A stretch of DNA of 14,576 nt from Christensenella sp. UBA1214 (lineage in GTDB: Bacteria; Bacillota; Clostridia; Christensenellales; CAG-138): assembly GCA_002309375.1 (NCBI GenBank), contig DBXK01000033.1, positions 1 to 14,576 of the forward strand, given 5' to 3'. Position 1 is the stretch's first letter. The number at the start of each line of letters is the position of its first letter. Positions 1 through 6,569 of the stretch are shown in pieces. The position numbers were made by a program, and so were the translations under genes. The notes beneath the pieces were generated by a model. That model was not told where the DNA came from. It worked only from the letters and a program-made list of their open reading frames with translations, and did not search any database.

Positions 1-1
1 C

Positions 2-78
2 CGAGTCCTTTAAGCCAAACAAAAACCGACAGGTCCACTTTGGGACCTGTCGGCATTTTGTGGCTCAAATAGGACTCG
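2..78. repeat. Imperfect inverted repeat of a tRNA 3' end, flanking a terminator
   Basis: The + strand at 2-17 reads CGAGTCCTTTAAGCCA. The minus strand at 78-61, the 3' end of the tRNA-Met, reads CGAGTCCTATTTGAGCCA. The first 8 and last 5 bases are identical, and the two copies lie in opposite orientation on either side of the terminator at 26-53. The copy at 2-17 contains CCTTT, which would pair perfectly with the T-stem 5' arm (AAAGG) of the tRNA-Met; the tRNA's own arm, CCTAT, does not. The outer copy is at the window edge, so a further tRNA on the + strand cannot be excluded, but it has C where the near-invariant T55 is expected. Confidence 0.55.
26..53 (-). terminator. Rho-independent terminator of the tRNA-Met transcript
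   Basis: A perfect 11-bp stem (26-36 with 43-53) encloses a 6-nt loop. On the minus strand it is followed by TTTTTGTTT, the complement of 17-25. It lies 8 nt past the tRNA-Met 3' end, so it should end the fMet-Met tRNA transcript. Confidence 0.85.
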
Positions 79-134
79 AACCTTTGACACTCCGGGTATG
101 AACCGAATGCTCTAGCCAGCTGAGCTAAGCCGCC
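61..134 (-). tRNA. tRNA-Met (CAT), elongator type, with defective acceptor and T stems
   Basis: The 5' half is a normal elongator tRNA-Met: acceptor 5' strand GGCGGCT, D arm GCTC/GAGC, and a 5-bp anticodon stem with one G-T wobble around the loop TTCATAC, giving anticodon CAT. All segment lengths sum to a standard 74 nt. The 3' half does not match. The acceptor 3' strand is TTGAGCC, where AGCCGCC would be expected, so only the outer three pairs form. The T stem AAAGG/CCTAT has one A-A mismatch. No CCA is encoded at the expected place. The gene may be a pseudo-tRNA, a hybrid made by recombination, or carry an assembly error. A CAT anticodon could also belong to a tRNA-Ile read after lysidine modification, but the body looks like Met. 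Confidence 0.6.
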
Positions 135-136
135 AT

Positions 137-212
137 TGGTTGCGGGGGGAGGACTCGAACCTCCAACCTTCGGATTATGAGCCCGACGAGCTACCGGCTG
201 CTCCACCCCGCG
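137..212 (-). tRNA. Initiator tRNA-fMet (CAT)
   Basis: The 76-nt gene has CCA encoded (complement of 137-139). The acceptor is CGCGGGG/CCCCGCA, so position 1 (C) and position 72 (A) do not pair, the hallmark of bacterial initiator tRNA. The anticodon loop is CTCATAA. The T stem GGAGG/CCTCC is intact around TTCGAGT. The anticodon stem is TCGGG/TCCGA, so one of the three usual G-C pairs is a G-U. It is the first tRNA of the transcript from the promoter at 248-276 and lies 2 nt upstream of the tRNA-Met. Confidence 0.93.
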
Positions 213-222
213 ACGTTTTCGG

Positions 223-241
223 CGCCGCTTTTTCAGCGGCG
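223..241 (-). other. Hairpin at the 5' end of the pre-tRNA
   Basis: CGCCGCT (minus strand, 241-235) pairs with AGCGGCG (229-223) across a GAAAA loop. It starts about 7 nt downstream of the -10 box, so it would form the very 5' end of the primary tRNA transcript, 10 nt before the mature fMet 5' end. No U tract follows, so it is not read as a terminator. Confidence 0.55.
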
Positions 242-247
242 AATGTT

Positions 248-276
248 AGAATACCATAGTTTACTGACCTTGTCAA
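248..276 (-). promoter_or_regulatory. Sigma-A promoter of the tRNA-fMet/tRNA-Met unit
   Basis: On the minus strand, TTGACA (276-271), a 17-nt spacer and TATTCT (253-248). The expected start site is near 241, about 29 nt upstream of the mature initiator tRNA. Confidence 0.85.
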
Positions 277-313
277 GCAAAAATGTCCTTATGTTTAAAA
301 TATATAATTTCAC

Positions 314-347
314 ATAACTGCCCCCGCGAGACCGCAGGGGCAGTTAT
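314..347 (-). terminator. Hairpin after the coiled-coil gene, probable terminator
   Basis: ATAACTGCCCC and GGGGCAGTTAT form a perfect 11-bp stem with a 12-nt loop, starting 10 nt after the coiled-coil gene stop on the minus strand. What follows is AT-rich (GTGAAATTATATATTTT) rather than a clean U tract, so it may terminate weakly or mainly protect the mRNA 3' end. Confidence 0.6.
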
Positions 348-357
348 TCAATCGGGT

Positions 358-1668
358 TTATTTTTTATCATCCAAGATATCGCCGAGCAGGTTCTCGAAA
401 TCCGGATCGACGGGCATCTCAAAAGCCTCGTCATTCTCCGCCGTCAAGGGCGTACCTTCGCCGATGTCATAGGCTTCGTCCTCTTCCTCCGGCAGATCCC
501 TGCCCTCGATCGAATAGATGCTGCGCATCAGCGAGGATGCATCCGGGTATTCATCCGGCAGATCTATTGCAGGCTGATCGAAGGCATGGGCTTCCGCCGC
601 GGGATCCTCCGCAAGCTCTTCGAGCGCCTCGCCGGCTTCCTCTGCGGCATCCGCGATCTCGTCCGCCAGCTCGCCGATCTTCTGTTCGGCGGCTTCGGCA
701 ACGTTTTCGGCCGCTTCGGTGATTTCTTCCGCGGGCTGTACGCCTTCTTCCGGCTGATCCTCCTGCGGGCAGGGGATCTCTTCGCCGCATTCGGCCTGTT
801 CCTCCGCTTTCGCTTCGCCGGGCAGCTCCTCTTCGGGCTTTTCTTCCGGGATCACTTCGGTTTCATCCGAGGGCTCGTCGCCGGAGATCTGCTCGCGGAT
901 ATCGTCCATCGGGATGTAGTCCTCGCATTTGTTCACGCAGTTATCGCAGTCGAGATCGCAGGGCGGGCTCAGCTCGCTGATATCCCTGCAGTCCGCGACC
1001 GAACCGAAGATATCGGCATAGACCTTCGCTTCCTCGTTCGCGATCCTCGCTTTTTCGCGGAGCATCAGATTCAGTTCATCGAGCTTCGATCTCGATCTCA
1101 AAACCTGTTCCTCAGCCTCGCTGATCATGCTCTTCGAGGTCTGGCGCGCTTCCTCGATCATCCCGCGTGCGGTATGCTCCGCCTCGCTGATGGTCGCTTC
1201 CGCTTCATTTGCGGCGTTTTCCGTCGTTTCATTGGCTTTGAGCTCCGCTTCAGCGATTATGCGGTCGGCCTCCTCCTTCGCGCTGCTGACGGCTGCCGCG
1301 GCTTCGTTTTTCGCTTTATCGCGGATCGACTGACCTTCGCTGATCATCTGGCTGCGGCGCGCCGCACCGTCGTCCTCCAGCTTTTTGGCATTGTCCTTCG
1401 CCTCGCTGATGAGCCTGTCCCGCGTGTTGCTCGCCTCGGTCATGGCGCTCACGATGGATTCCTCCCTCGCGCGGTAATCGTCCAGGCGCTTATTGGCGCT
1501 GTTCAGCTCATTCTGAACACTGCCGAGGTTCGAGCGGGTCGACGCCAGTTCGTCGTTGCAGATCTTGAGCTCCAGTTCCTTTTGAGTGAACTGTGAGCGC
1601 AGTTCCTCGAGCTCCTTCGTGAGCTGTGCGATCTTCTGCTCCATTAGTTTGGTTTTTTTGCCCATCAC
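358..1668 (-). CDS. Long coiled-coil protein with Cys cluster and acidic tail, function unknown
   Basis: I do not recognise a specific family. Residues 1-75 are a charged heptad-type coiled coil. Residues 87-220 are rich in A, E, K and S in 11-residue units, for example ISEAEHTARGM, IEEARQTSKSM and ISEAEEQVLRS back to back at 160-192, and ISEAKDNAKKL at 87-97. This resembles the coiled-coil parts of DivIVA/SepF-associated or SMC-like proteins. Cysteines at 227, 237, 241, 244 and 248 form a C-x9-C-x3-C-x2-C-x3-C cluster, possibly metal-binding. Residues 255-436 are very acidic with an Ala-Glu stretch at 312-360. There is no signal peptide or membrane segment, so it should be cytoplasmic. GGAGG is followed by 8 nt before GTG (1668) and 11 nt before ATG (1665), so either may be the start. 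It lies 96 nt after ruvB and ends the operon. A scaffold role in division or chromosome segregation is only a guess. Confidence 0.8.
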   Translation of the reverse strand: MMGKKTKLMEQKIAQLTKELEELRSQFTQKELELKICNDELASTRSNLGSVQNELNSANKRLDDYRAREESIVSAMTEASNTRDRLISEAKDNAKKLEDDGAARRSQMISEGQSIRDKAKNEAAAAVSSAKEEADRIIAEAELKANETTENAANEAEATISEAEHTARGMIEEARQTSKSMISEAEEQVLRSRSKLDELNLMLREKARIANEEAKVYADIFGSVADCRDISELSPPCDLDCDNCVNKCEDYIPMDDIREQISGDEPSDETEVIPEEKPEEELPGEAKAEEQAECGEEIPCPQEDQPEEGVQPAEEITEAAENVAEAAEQKIGELADEIADAAEEAGEALEELAEDPAAEAHAFDQPAIDLPDEYPDASSLMRSIYSIEGRDLPEEEDEAYDIGEGTPLTAENDEAFEMPVDPDFENLLGDILDDKK

Positions 1669-1764
1669 CGTTTTTTCCTCCGTAATGCGAAAAGATTTTG
1701 CTGTTGGGCGATCGGCTTTCCGCCGCTCCCCCGGTGATTATTTCAGCCGTTTCCGGCGGTTTGT

Positions 1765-2805
1765 TTAAAGAAAAGAGGTCTGCGTCCCCAGCGGATCCTT
1801 CGGCGGGGCGTAACCGAGGTGGGAATATGCCGGCGCGAGCAGGATCCTGCCGCGGGGCGTTCTTGCGATGAAGCCGAGGCGGAGAAGATAGGGCTCGTAG
1901 ACATCCTCGATGGTGGAAGCGTCCTCCCCCGTCGCCGCGGCGATCGTGTCGAGGCCGACGGGACGGCCGTTGAATTTCGTGATCATCGTTTCGATCATGC
2001 GGCGGTCCACGGCGTCGAGGCCGAGCTCGTCGATGCGCAGCATCTCAAGGCCCGCCATCGCCGTTTCGGTATCGATCTTCCCGTCCGCACGGACCTGCGC
2101 GAAATCCCTCACGCGGCGGAGCAGGCGGTTCGCGACCCTCGGAGTGCCCCTCGAACGGGATGCGATCTCGTATGCGCCGTCGGCAGTGATATCGATGTTC
2201 AGAATGCCTGCGCTGCGGATGATGATCTCCTTGAGATCCTCCGGAGTATAGAGCTCGAGCTGTTCCTTGATGCCGAAGCGGTCGCGGAGCGGGCCGGTCA
2301 GAAGGCCCATGCGCGTCGTTGCGCCGACAAGGGTGAATTTCGGGAGCTCGAGCCGCAGCGAACGCGCGGAAGGGCCCTTGCCGATCATGATATCGTATGC
2401 GAAATCCTCCATCGCGGGATAAAGGATCTCCTCAACGTTCGCATTGAGGCGGTGGATCTCGTCGATGAACAGCACGTCCCCCTCGTTGAGGTTCGAAAGC
2501 AGCGCCGCAAGATCGCCGGCATGGGTGATCGCAGGGCCGCTCGTGATGCGCAGATTGCCGCCCATCTCGTTCGCTATGATCGCCGCGAGCGTCGTTTTGC
2601 CGAGGCCGGGCGGGCCGTAAAGCAGGGCGTGGTCGAGCGCTTCGCCGCGCAGTTTGGCCGCGTTGATATAGACCTGCATATGCTCCTTGACGCTCTTCTG
2701 GCCGATGTATTCGTTCAAAAAGCGCGGGCGCAGGCTGTATTCGGCCGTTTCATCCTCCGAAAGGAGGGAGGAGGTTATCAATCTTTCGTCGTTAATTCCG
2801 TTCAT
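1765..2805 (-). CDS. ruvB: Holliday junction branch migration ATPase RuvB
   Basis: A hexameric AAA+ motor that, loaded by RuvA, pulls DNA through Holliday junctions during recombinational repair. At 346 aa it has normal length. Visible motifs: Walker A GPPGLGKT at 64-71; Walker B with IDEIH at 114-118; sensor 1 GATTR at 161-165; the arginine finger in GPLRDRF at 171-177; sensor 2 region RGTPRVANRLLRR at 219-231; and a C-terminal winged helix with GEDASTIEDVYEPYLLRLG. The start fits the family, whose N-terminus runs into RPxxLxEYIGQ. No good ribosome binding site precedes it (GGGACCCG then ATG), so translation may depend on coupling to ruvA, 32 nt upstream. Confidence 0.98.
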   Translation of the reverse strand: MNGINDERLITSSLLSEDETAEYSLRPRFLNEYIGQKSVKEHMQVYINAAKLRGEALDHALLYGPPGLGKTTLAAIIANEMGGNLRITSGPAITHAGDLAALLSNLNEGDVLFIDEIHRLNANVEEILYPAMEDFAYDIMIGKGPSARSLRLELPKFTLVGATTRMGLLTGPLRDRFGIKEQLELYTPEDLKEIIIRSAGILNIDITADGAYEIASRSRGTPRVANRLLRRVRDFAQVRADGKIDTETAMAGLEMLRIDELGLDAVDRRMIETMITKFNGRPVGLDTIAAATGEDASTIEDVYEPYLLRLGFIARTPRGRILLAPAYSHLGYAPPKDPLGTQTSFL

Positions 2806-2837
2806 CGGGTCCCGTTTTTATTGAAATCACTCTAAAA

Positions 2838-3434
2838 TCACTTATTGCTCAGGATGCGGAGGGCCTTCATGATCATATCCTCCACCCGCTCGCAGTCATC
2901 CACGGCGGCAACGGCGCGGCCCGCGGCGGCTCCGTCGTAGCCGAGGGCGACGAGCGCCTCGATCGCCTCATGCCGCATGCTCGCCCCGGCCTTTTCCTTG
3001 GCTTTATCGGGCTTTGCGGAGGAAGCGGAGGAAGCCTGGTCGACCTTTTCCTTCAGCTCGAGCAGGATCCTTGCCGCCGTCTTGCGCCCGAGGCCCGGGA
3101 CGCCGTCGAAAGCGGCGACGTTGTCCGTCAGCACCGCAATGGAGATATCCTCCGGCGAAAGCACGGAGAGGGTCTGGATCGCGACCTTCGGGCCGATGCG
3201 CGTCACGCCGATAAGCTTGCGGAACATCGCCCGCTCGTCTTCGGTTTGAAAGCCGTAGAGCGCGACAGCGTCCTGCGCGATATTGAAATGGGTCAGGAGC
3301 TTTGCTTCCTTTCCGACCGTGAGCGAGGAAAGCGTTGGCTTGCTGCAGACGAGCTCATAGCCGACGCCGCATGCGTCGATCACGGCGCGGTCTGCGCCGA
3401 TCTCCGAAACGATCCCGCGAATATGGTAATACAT
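2838..3434 (-). CDS. ruvA: Holliday junction-binding protein RuvA
   Basis: RuvA tetramers hold the four-way junction in a square-planar form and recruit RuvB. The 198-aa protein shows the usual three parts. The N-terminal OB fold starts MYYHIRGIVSEIG and includes LYGF near 60. The middle domain has paired helix-hairpin-helix motifs (LIGVTRIGPKVAIQTL and VPGLGRKTAARILLELKEK). A Ser/Ala/Lys-rich linker at about 133-150 leads to the C-terminal RuvB-binding domain (EAIEALVALGYDGAAAGRAV). The 46-nt gap after ruvC holds two small hairpins, and the weak ribosome binding site GGCGG overlaps the second. Confidence 0.98.
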   Translation of the reverse strand: MYYHIRGIVSEIGADRAVIDACGVGYELVCSKPTLSSLTVGKEAKLLTHFNIAQDAVALYGFQTEDERAMFRKLIGVTRIGPKVAIQTLSVLSPEDISIAVLTDNVAAFDGVPGLGRKTAARILLELKEKVDQASSASSAKPDKAKEKAGASMRHEAIEALVALGYDGAAAGRAVAAVDDCERVEDMIMKALRILSNK

Positions 3435-3480
3435 TTTTCCGCCGATCCGGCGCTGCCTTTGGGCAGGCCATATTGCATTA

Positions 3481-3978
3481 TTATTTGATCAGAAATTCCG
3501 AAACAGCCGGGCCGAGCGCATTCGCATGGCAGAGAGCGACGCCGAGGGCGTCCGCCGCATCATCGGGCTTCGGGATCTTGCTGAGATGAAGGAGGAGCTT
3601 GACCATGCTCTGCATCTGCTTCTTATCGGCATGGCCGTCGCCTGTGACGCTGAGCTTGATCTGCATCGGCGTATACTCGAAGAGCGGCCGCCCCGCCTGT
3701 TGGGAGGCGAGGATCGCAACGCCGCGCGCCGCAGCAACAGCCAGCGCCGTCGTCGTGTTGCGGTAGAAGAACAGCTCCTCGAAGGCGATATGATCCGGCT
3801 TGAATTTTTCGATCAGCGCAAGCGTGCCGGTATAGAGCCGCTCGAGCCGCTCCGGGAAAGTCATCTGCGGAGTCGTTTCGATCACGCCGCAGTCGATCGC
3901 CTTCATTTTTCCGTTCTGCACCTCCAGCACGCCGTATCCGAGGATCGCGTAGCCGGGGTCGATGCCCAAAACGATCAT
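3481..3978 (-). CDS. ruvC: Holliday junction endonuclease RuvC
   Basis: The nuclease that cuts Holliday junctions symmetrically after RuvAB branch migration. From the ATG at 3978 the protein has 165 aa, the usual length. The RNase H-like active site is complete: D7 in GIDPG, E67 in AFEELFF, and D140 and D143 in PDDAADALG. The open frame extends upstream to an ATG at 4029, adding MMGWCSAAACGGAPVTE, which does not resemble the family; I therefore prefer 3978, which gives MIVLGIDPG. Neither start has a strong ribosome binding site (GGAG lies 14 nt before 3978). It is first in the ruvCAB operon, about 60 nt downstream of the start site predicted from the promoter at 4046-4074. B. subtilis lacks RuvC and uses RecU, but Clostridia commonly carry RuvC. 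Confidence 0.95.
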   Translation of the reverse strand: MIVLGIDPGYAILGYGVLEVQNGKMKAIDCGVIETTPQMTFPERLERLYTGTLALIEKFKPDHIAFEELFFYRNTTTALAVAAARGVAILASQQAGRPLFEYTPMQIKLSVTGDGHADKKQMQSMVKLLLHLSKIPKPDDAADALGVALCHANALGPAVSEFLIK

Positions 3979-4045
3979 TTCAGTAACCGGCGCTCCGCCG
4001 CACGCGGCAGCGGAACACCACCCCATCATCTCATCATTCTTTTTA

Positions 4046-4074
4046 ATAATACCACCTTTTTACATAAATCTCAA
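4046..4074 (-). promoter_or_regulatory. Sigma-A promoter of the ruvCAB operon
   Basis: On the minus strand, TTGAGA (4074-4069), a 17-nt spacer and TATTAT (4051-4046). It lies in the divergent interval between ruvC and the DUF2953-like gene. I see no LexA box (GAAC-N4-GTTC type) there, so SOS control is not supported by the sequence. No convincing promoter was found for the rightward genes. Confidence 0.75.
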
Positions 4075-4136
4075 GTGCCGCGGAAAAACTATCATGAGCC
4101 GCCGCATACGGCAATTTCCGGAAGGGAGGGACAACC

Positions 4137-4829
4137 ATGACCGCACCGCTGCGCATTGCCGTTTTCGGGCTTCTCCCCTCCGCGCTGCTGCTGTTTTTTC
4201 TGTTCCGGCCTCTCCGCATCGGATTCTCCGTTTCGTTTCGCTGGCAGGAGGACGGCTTCCGTATTCTGATAAATATCAGGCACGGTCTTCTTCGCTTCCG
4301 GCTCCGGTATAAGCCCGTTTTCATTTCCGGAAGAGGGCTCGTTTTCGCGGCCGAAAAAAACGGCGTTCTTGAGCTTCCGAAGCTGAAACCGCCGGAGAAA
4401 AAGCGGAAGCGAAAGCGGATCCTCCGCGCGGCGCTTCCGGCTGTTTCGCTTTCCCGCCTCCGGATATGCGGCGAGATCGGCGTTGCGGAAGACGCCGCCG
4501 TCTGCTGTTTTCTCGCGGGAGCGGCCGGCGTTTTCCTTTCCGGAGTCATCCGAACCGCCGCAGCGGTCTTTTTCGGCGGAAGAGCGAGCTTTTCCCGCCG
4601 CGGGACGGGCGGCATACGGCCCGCGTTTTTCAAAAACCGATTCGATATCGCATTTTCGGGAATAGCCGCTGCAGTGCCGGCCAAACTAATCAAAAACCTC
4701 CTGACCGCTGCGGTCCAGGAGCGAAAAAAGGAGAATGATCATGCACCCGATCGAAAACATCATGCAAACCTCCATGGAGCAGATCAAGCGTATGGTGGAG
4801 GTCGACACCGTCATCGGCTCCCCCGTTGA
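4137..4829 (+). CDS. DUF2953-like membrane-anchored protein upstream of ytfJ
   Basis: The role is unknown; DUF2953 proteins are often found next to ytfJ in spore formers, which suggests a link to sporulation. One N-terminal membrane segment (about residues 5-23) is followed by a basic stretch KKRKRKR near 88-94 and two family-like blocks: LSRLRICGEIGVAEDAA (105-121) and IRPAFFKNRFDIAFSG (160-175). GGGAGGG with good spacing supports the start. The last 30 codons overlap ytfJ out of frame, which is odd for this pair. At 4724-4730 the codons CGA AAA AAG form the slippery heptamer A AAA AAG. A -1 shift there would give a 200-aa protein ending at TGA 4736-4738, just before the ytfJ ATG. Either the gene is shifted by one base relative to its ancestor or an assembly error, or the shift is real. 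Confidence 0.8.
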   Translation: MTAPLRIAVFGLLPSALLLFFLFRPLRIGFSVSFRWQEDGFRILINIRHGLLRFRLRYKPVFISGRGLVFAAEKNGVLELPKLKPPEKKRKRKRILRAALPAVSLSRLRICGEIGVAEDAAVCCFLAGAAGVFLSGVIRTAAAVFFGGRASFSRRGTGGIRPAFFKNRFDIAFSGIAAAVPAKLIKNLLTAAVQERKKENDHAPDRKHHANLHGADQAYGGGRHRHRLPR

Positions 4830-5238
4830 CACCGGCTGCGGCACATCGCTGCTGCCCGTTTCGAAGATCACCCTCGGTTTTGTCGTCGGCGGCGGTGAAT
4901 ACGGCAGCCCCGCCGGGACCGGCCCGAAGCGCTGCGGCGGCGAGGAGGCCGACCGTTTCCCCTTTGCGGGTGAATCGGCGGTCGGTATGAGTCTCAAGCC
5001 CCTCGCATTCGTGACTGCGGAACAGGGCAATGTCCGCGTGCTTCCGGCGTCGCCCTCCGGCGCGGCCGACAGGCTTGCGGATCTGATCCCGCAAATGCTG
5101 AAAAGCCTTGACCGTATCACCTCCGCGCTTATTGACAAGTTGGATAAAAAATGCGAAAATAAGAGGAACGGTCATACCTGTCCCACGCATGGCGAAGACT
5201 GCAGCCGGGATCGGTTCCGGGCGGAGGAAACGGAATGA
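4741..5238 (+). CDS. ytfJ: Sporulation protein YtfJ (GerW family)
   Basis: GerW/YtfJ proteins are made in sporulation and are linked to spore germination in Bacillus. The family core is clear: MVEVDTVIGSPV (18-29), LLPVSKITLGFVVGGGEYG (37-55), a FPFAG...GMSLKPLAFV block (73-91), GNVRVLPA (96-103) and a final ADRLADLIPQML helix. AAGGAG lies 7 nt before ATG 4741, so I prefer this to the in-frame ATG at 4735, which is almost on top of that site. Beyond residue 134 is an unusual Cys/His-rich hydrophilic tail (C138, H145, C147, H150, C154) that may bind metal. The stop overlaps the start of the next gene (ATGA), so the two are probably translationally coupled. Confidence 0.93.
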   Translation: MHPIENIMQTSMEQIKRMVEVDTVIGSPVDTGCGTSLLPVSKITLGFVVGGGEYGSPAGTGPKRCGGEEADRFPFAGESAVGMSLKPLAFVTAEQGNVRVLPASPSGAADRLADLIPQMLKSLDRITSALIDKLDKKCENKRNGHTCPTHGEDCSRDRFRAEETE

Positions 5239-6524
5239 AAAACGCAGCCGAAAAACAGCATAACGGAAAGCGGATCGTTTCCCGCGCACTCGCTGCGGTC
5301 ATGGCGGCGCTTGCGCTCGTTTCGCTTTTTCTTTGTTCCGCATCCGTCTCCGCCGAGAGCGCCGCAAACAAAAAGAAACCCGAAAAAGACAGCTCAGACG
5401 CCGTCATCGGCAGCATTTACCATGTTCCCGCGCCGGATACGGAGCGGACTCTGCCCATTCAGCGCGGCGATCTCAATGCAGGAGAGCTCGAATGCATGGA
5501 AAGCGCGAAATCCGCCGTGCTGATCGAAGCCGGGAGCGGGCAGCAGCTGCTTTCCAAAAACCCCGACGAACGCCTTCCGATGGCGAGCACGACGAAAACG
5601 ATGACAGCGCTGGTCGTGCTCGAGCACTGCTCCCCCGATGAAGTCCTCACCGTTCCGCGCGAAGCGGTCGGCGTCGAGGGCTCCAGCCTCTATCTTGCCT
5701 ATGGCGAGCGGCTGACAGTGCGCGACCTTCTTTACGGGCTGATGCTGCAGTCCGGCAATGACTGCGCCGTCGCTCTTGCCGTCCACACCGCCGGTTCCGT
5801 GCCGGCCTTCGCGGATATGATGAACGAACGCGCCGCGCAGATGGGCCTTGTCAACACACATTTCGTGACCCCGAACGGCCTGCATGACAAAGAGCACTAC
5901 ACGACCGCGTATGAACTTGCCCTGATCGGCGCCGAAGCGCTCAAGAATCCCGTCTTCCGGGAGATCGTTTCCGCGCAATACTATACCATCGAATCAAGCG
6001 TCCGCCGCCAGACCATCAAGAACAAGAACTCGATGCTCCGGGATTACGAGGGCTGCATCGGCATCAAGACCGGGTACACGAGCCAGGCCGGGCGCTGCCT
6101 GCTCTTCGCCGCCGAGAGGGACGGCATGCTGCTCGTCGGCACGGTTATGAACTGCAGGCCGATGTTCGACGTTGCGCCTGAGATGCTCGATTACGGCTTT
6201 GAGAATTATACCATGAGCGCCGTCGTTCACAGGGGCGATGAGCTTGCCCGCTGCGAGGTCGGCGGAGAGGAGATCCCGCTGCTCGCCGTTTGGGACGTTG
6301 CGATCCCGATCCGTAAAGGCGGATGCGTCAATCTGGCCGTCCTGCCCGAGCTGAACGAAGGCACTGCACTCCCGATCGACGAAGGTCAGCTCATCGGCAA
6401 AGCCGGGCTTTACATCGGCGACGCCCGGATCGGAAGCGTGCTGCTTGCCGCCGGCAACGGTGCTGGCGCGCGCTCGTTCGGCTTTTTCTTCACCTCTCTG
6501 CTCGGGCTCTACAGCCGCGGCTGA
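5235..6524 (+). CDS. dacF: D-alanyl-D-alanine carboxypeptidase (DacF-like, penicillin-binding protein)
   Basis: A secreted serine peptidase of the S11 family that trims the terminal D-Ala from peptidoglycan stem peptides. Residues 1-40 are a signal peptide with a basic start, a hydrophobic core (VMAALALVSLFLCSASV) and a likely cut after VSA. The three penicillin-binding motifs are present: STTK (118-121, S118 the nucleophile), SGN (173-175) and KTG (278-280). The region after about 325 fits the beta-rich C-terminal domain of this family. The protein ends with a short hydrophobic stretch (FGFFFTSLLGLY) that could touch the membrane. GGAGG lies 7 nt before the ATG. Its place directly after ytfJ suggests a spore cortex or sporulation role, as for DacF of B. 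subtilis; the symbol is by analogy. Confidence 0.94.
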   Translation: MKNAAEKQHNGKRIVSRALAAVMAALALVSLFLCSASVSAESAANKKKPEKDSSDAVIGSIYHVPAPDTERTLPIQRGDLNAGELECMESAKSAVLIEAGSGQQLLSKNPDERLPMASTTKTMTALVVLEHCSPDEVLTVPREAVGVEGSSLYLAYGERLTVRDLLYGLMLQSGNDCAVALAVHTAGSVPAFADMMNERAAQMGLVNTHFVTPNGLHDKEHYTTAYELALIGAEALKNPVFREIVSAQYYTIESSVRRQTIKNKNSMLRDYEGCIGIKTGYTSQAGRCLLFAAERDGMLLVGTVMNCRPMFDVAPEMLDYGFENYTMSAVVHRGDELARCEVGGEEIPLLAVWDVAIPIRKGGCVNLAVLPELNEGTALPIDEGQLIGKAGLYIGDARIGSVLLAAGNGAGARSFGFFFTSLLGLYSRG

Positions 6525-6569
6525 GTTCCCGATTTCACCCCCTGCCGTACGGACGGATCCGGAGGGCAT

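Noticed and set aside
1..20. 3' end of a + strand tRNA at the window edge
   Set aside because: The sequence resembles a T loop and acceptor end but has C at the near-invariant T55, lacks CCA, and its partner strands lie outside the window. It is kept only as an inverted repeat.
283..1596. Long + strand open frame (437 codons) opposite the coiled-coil gene
   Set aside because: It mirrors a GC-rich, Glu/Ala-rich minus-strand gene and is full of Arg, Phe and Leu in low-complexity runs. No ribosome binding site or domain is seen, while the minus-strand gene has both a site and clear repeats.
1819..2835. Long + strand open frame opposite ruvB
   Set aside because: The minus-strand RuvB is unmistakable; the + frame has no recognisable motif and is a shadow of GC-rich coding DNA.
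3979..4029. RuvC N-terminal extension from the ATG at 4029
   Set aside because: The added 17 residues do not resemble RuvC, and the family normally starts at the strand before GIDPG, matching the ATG at 3978.
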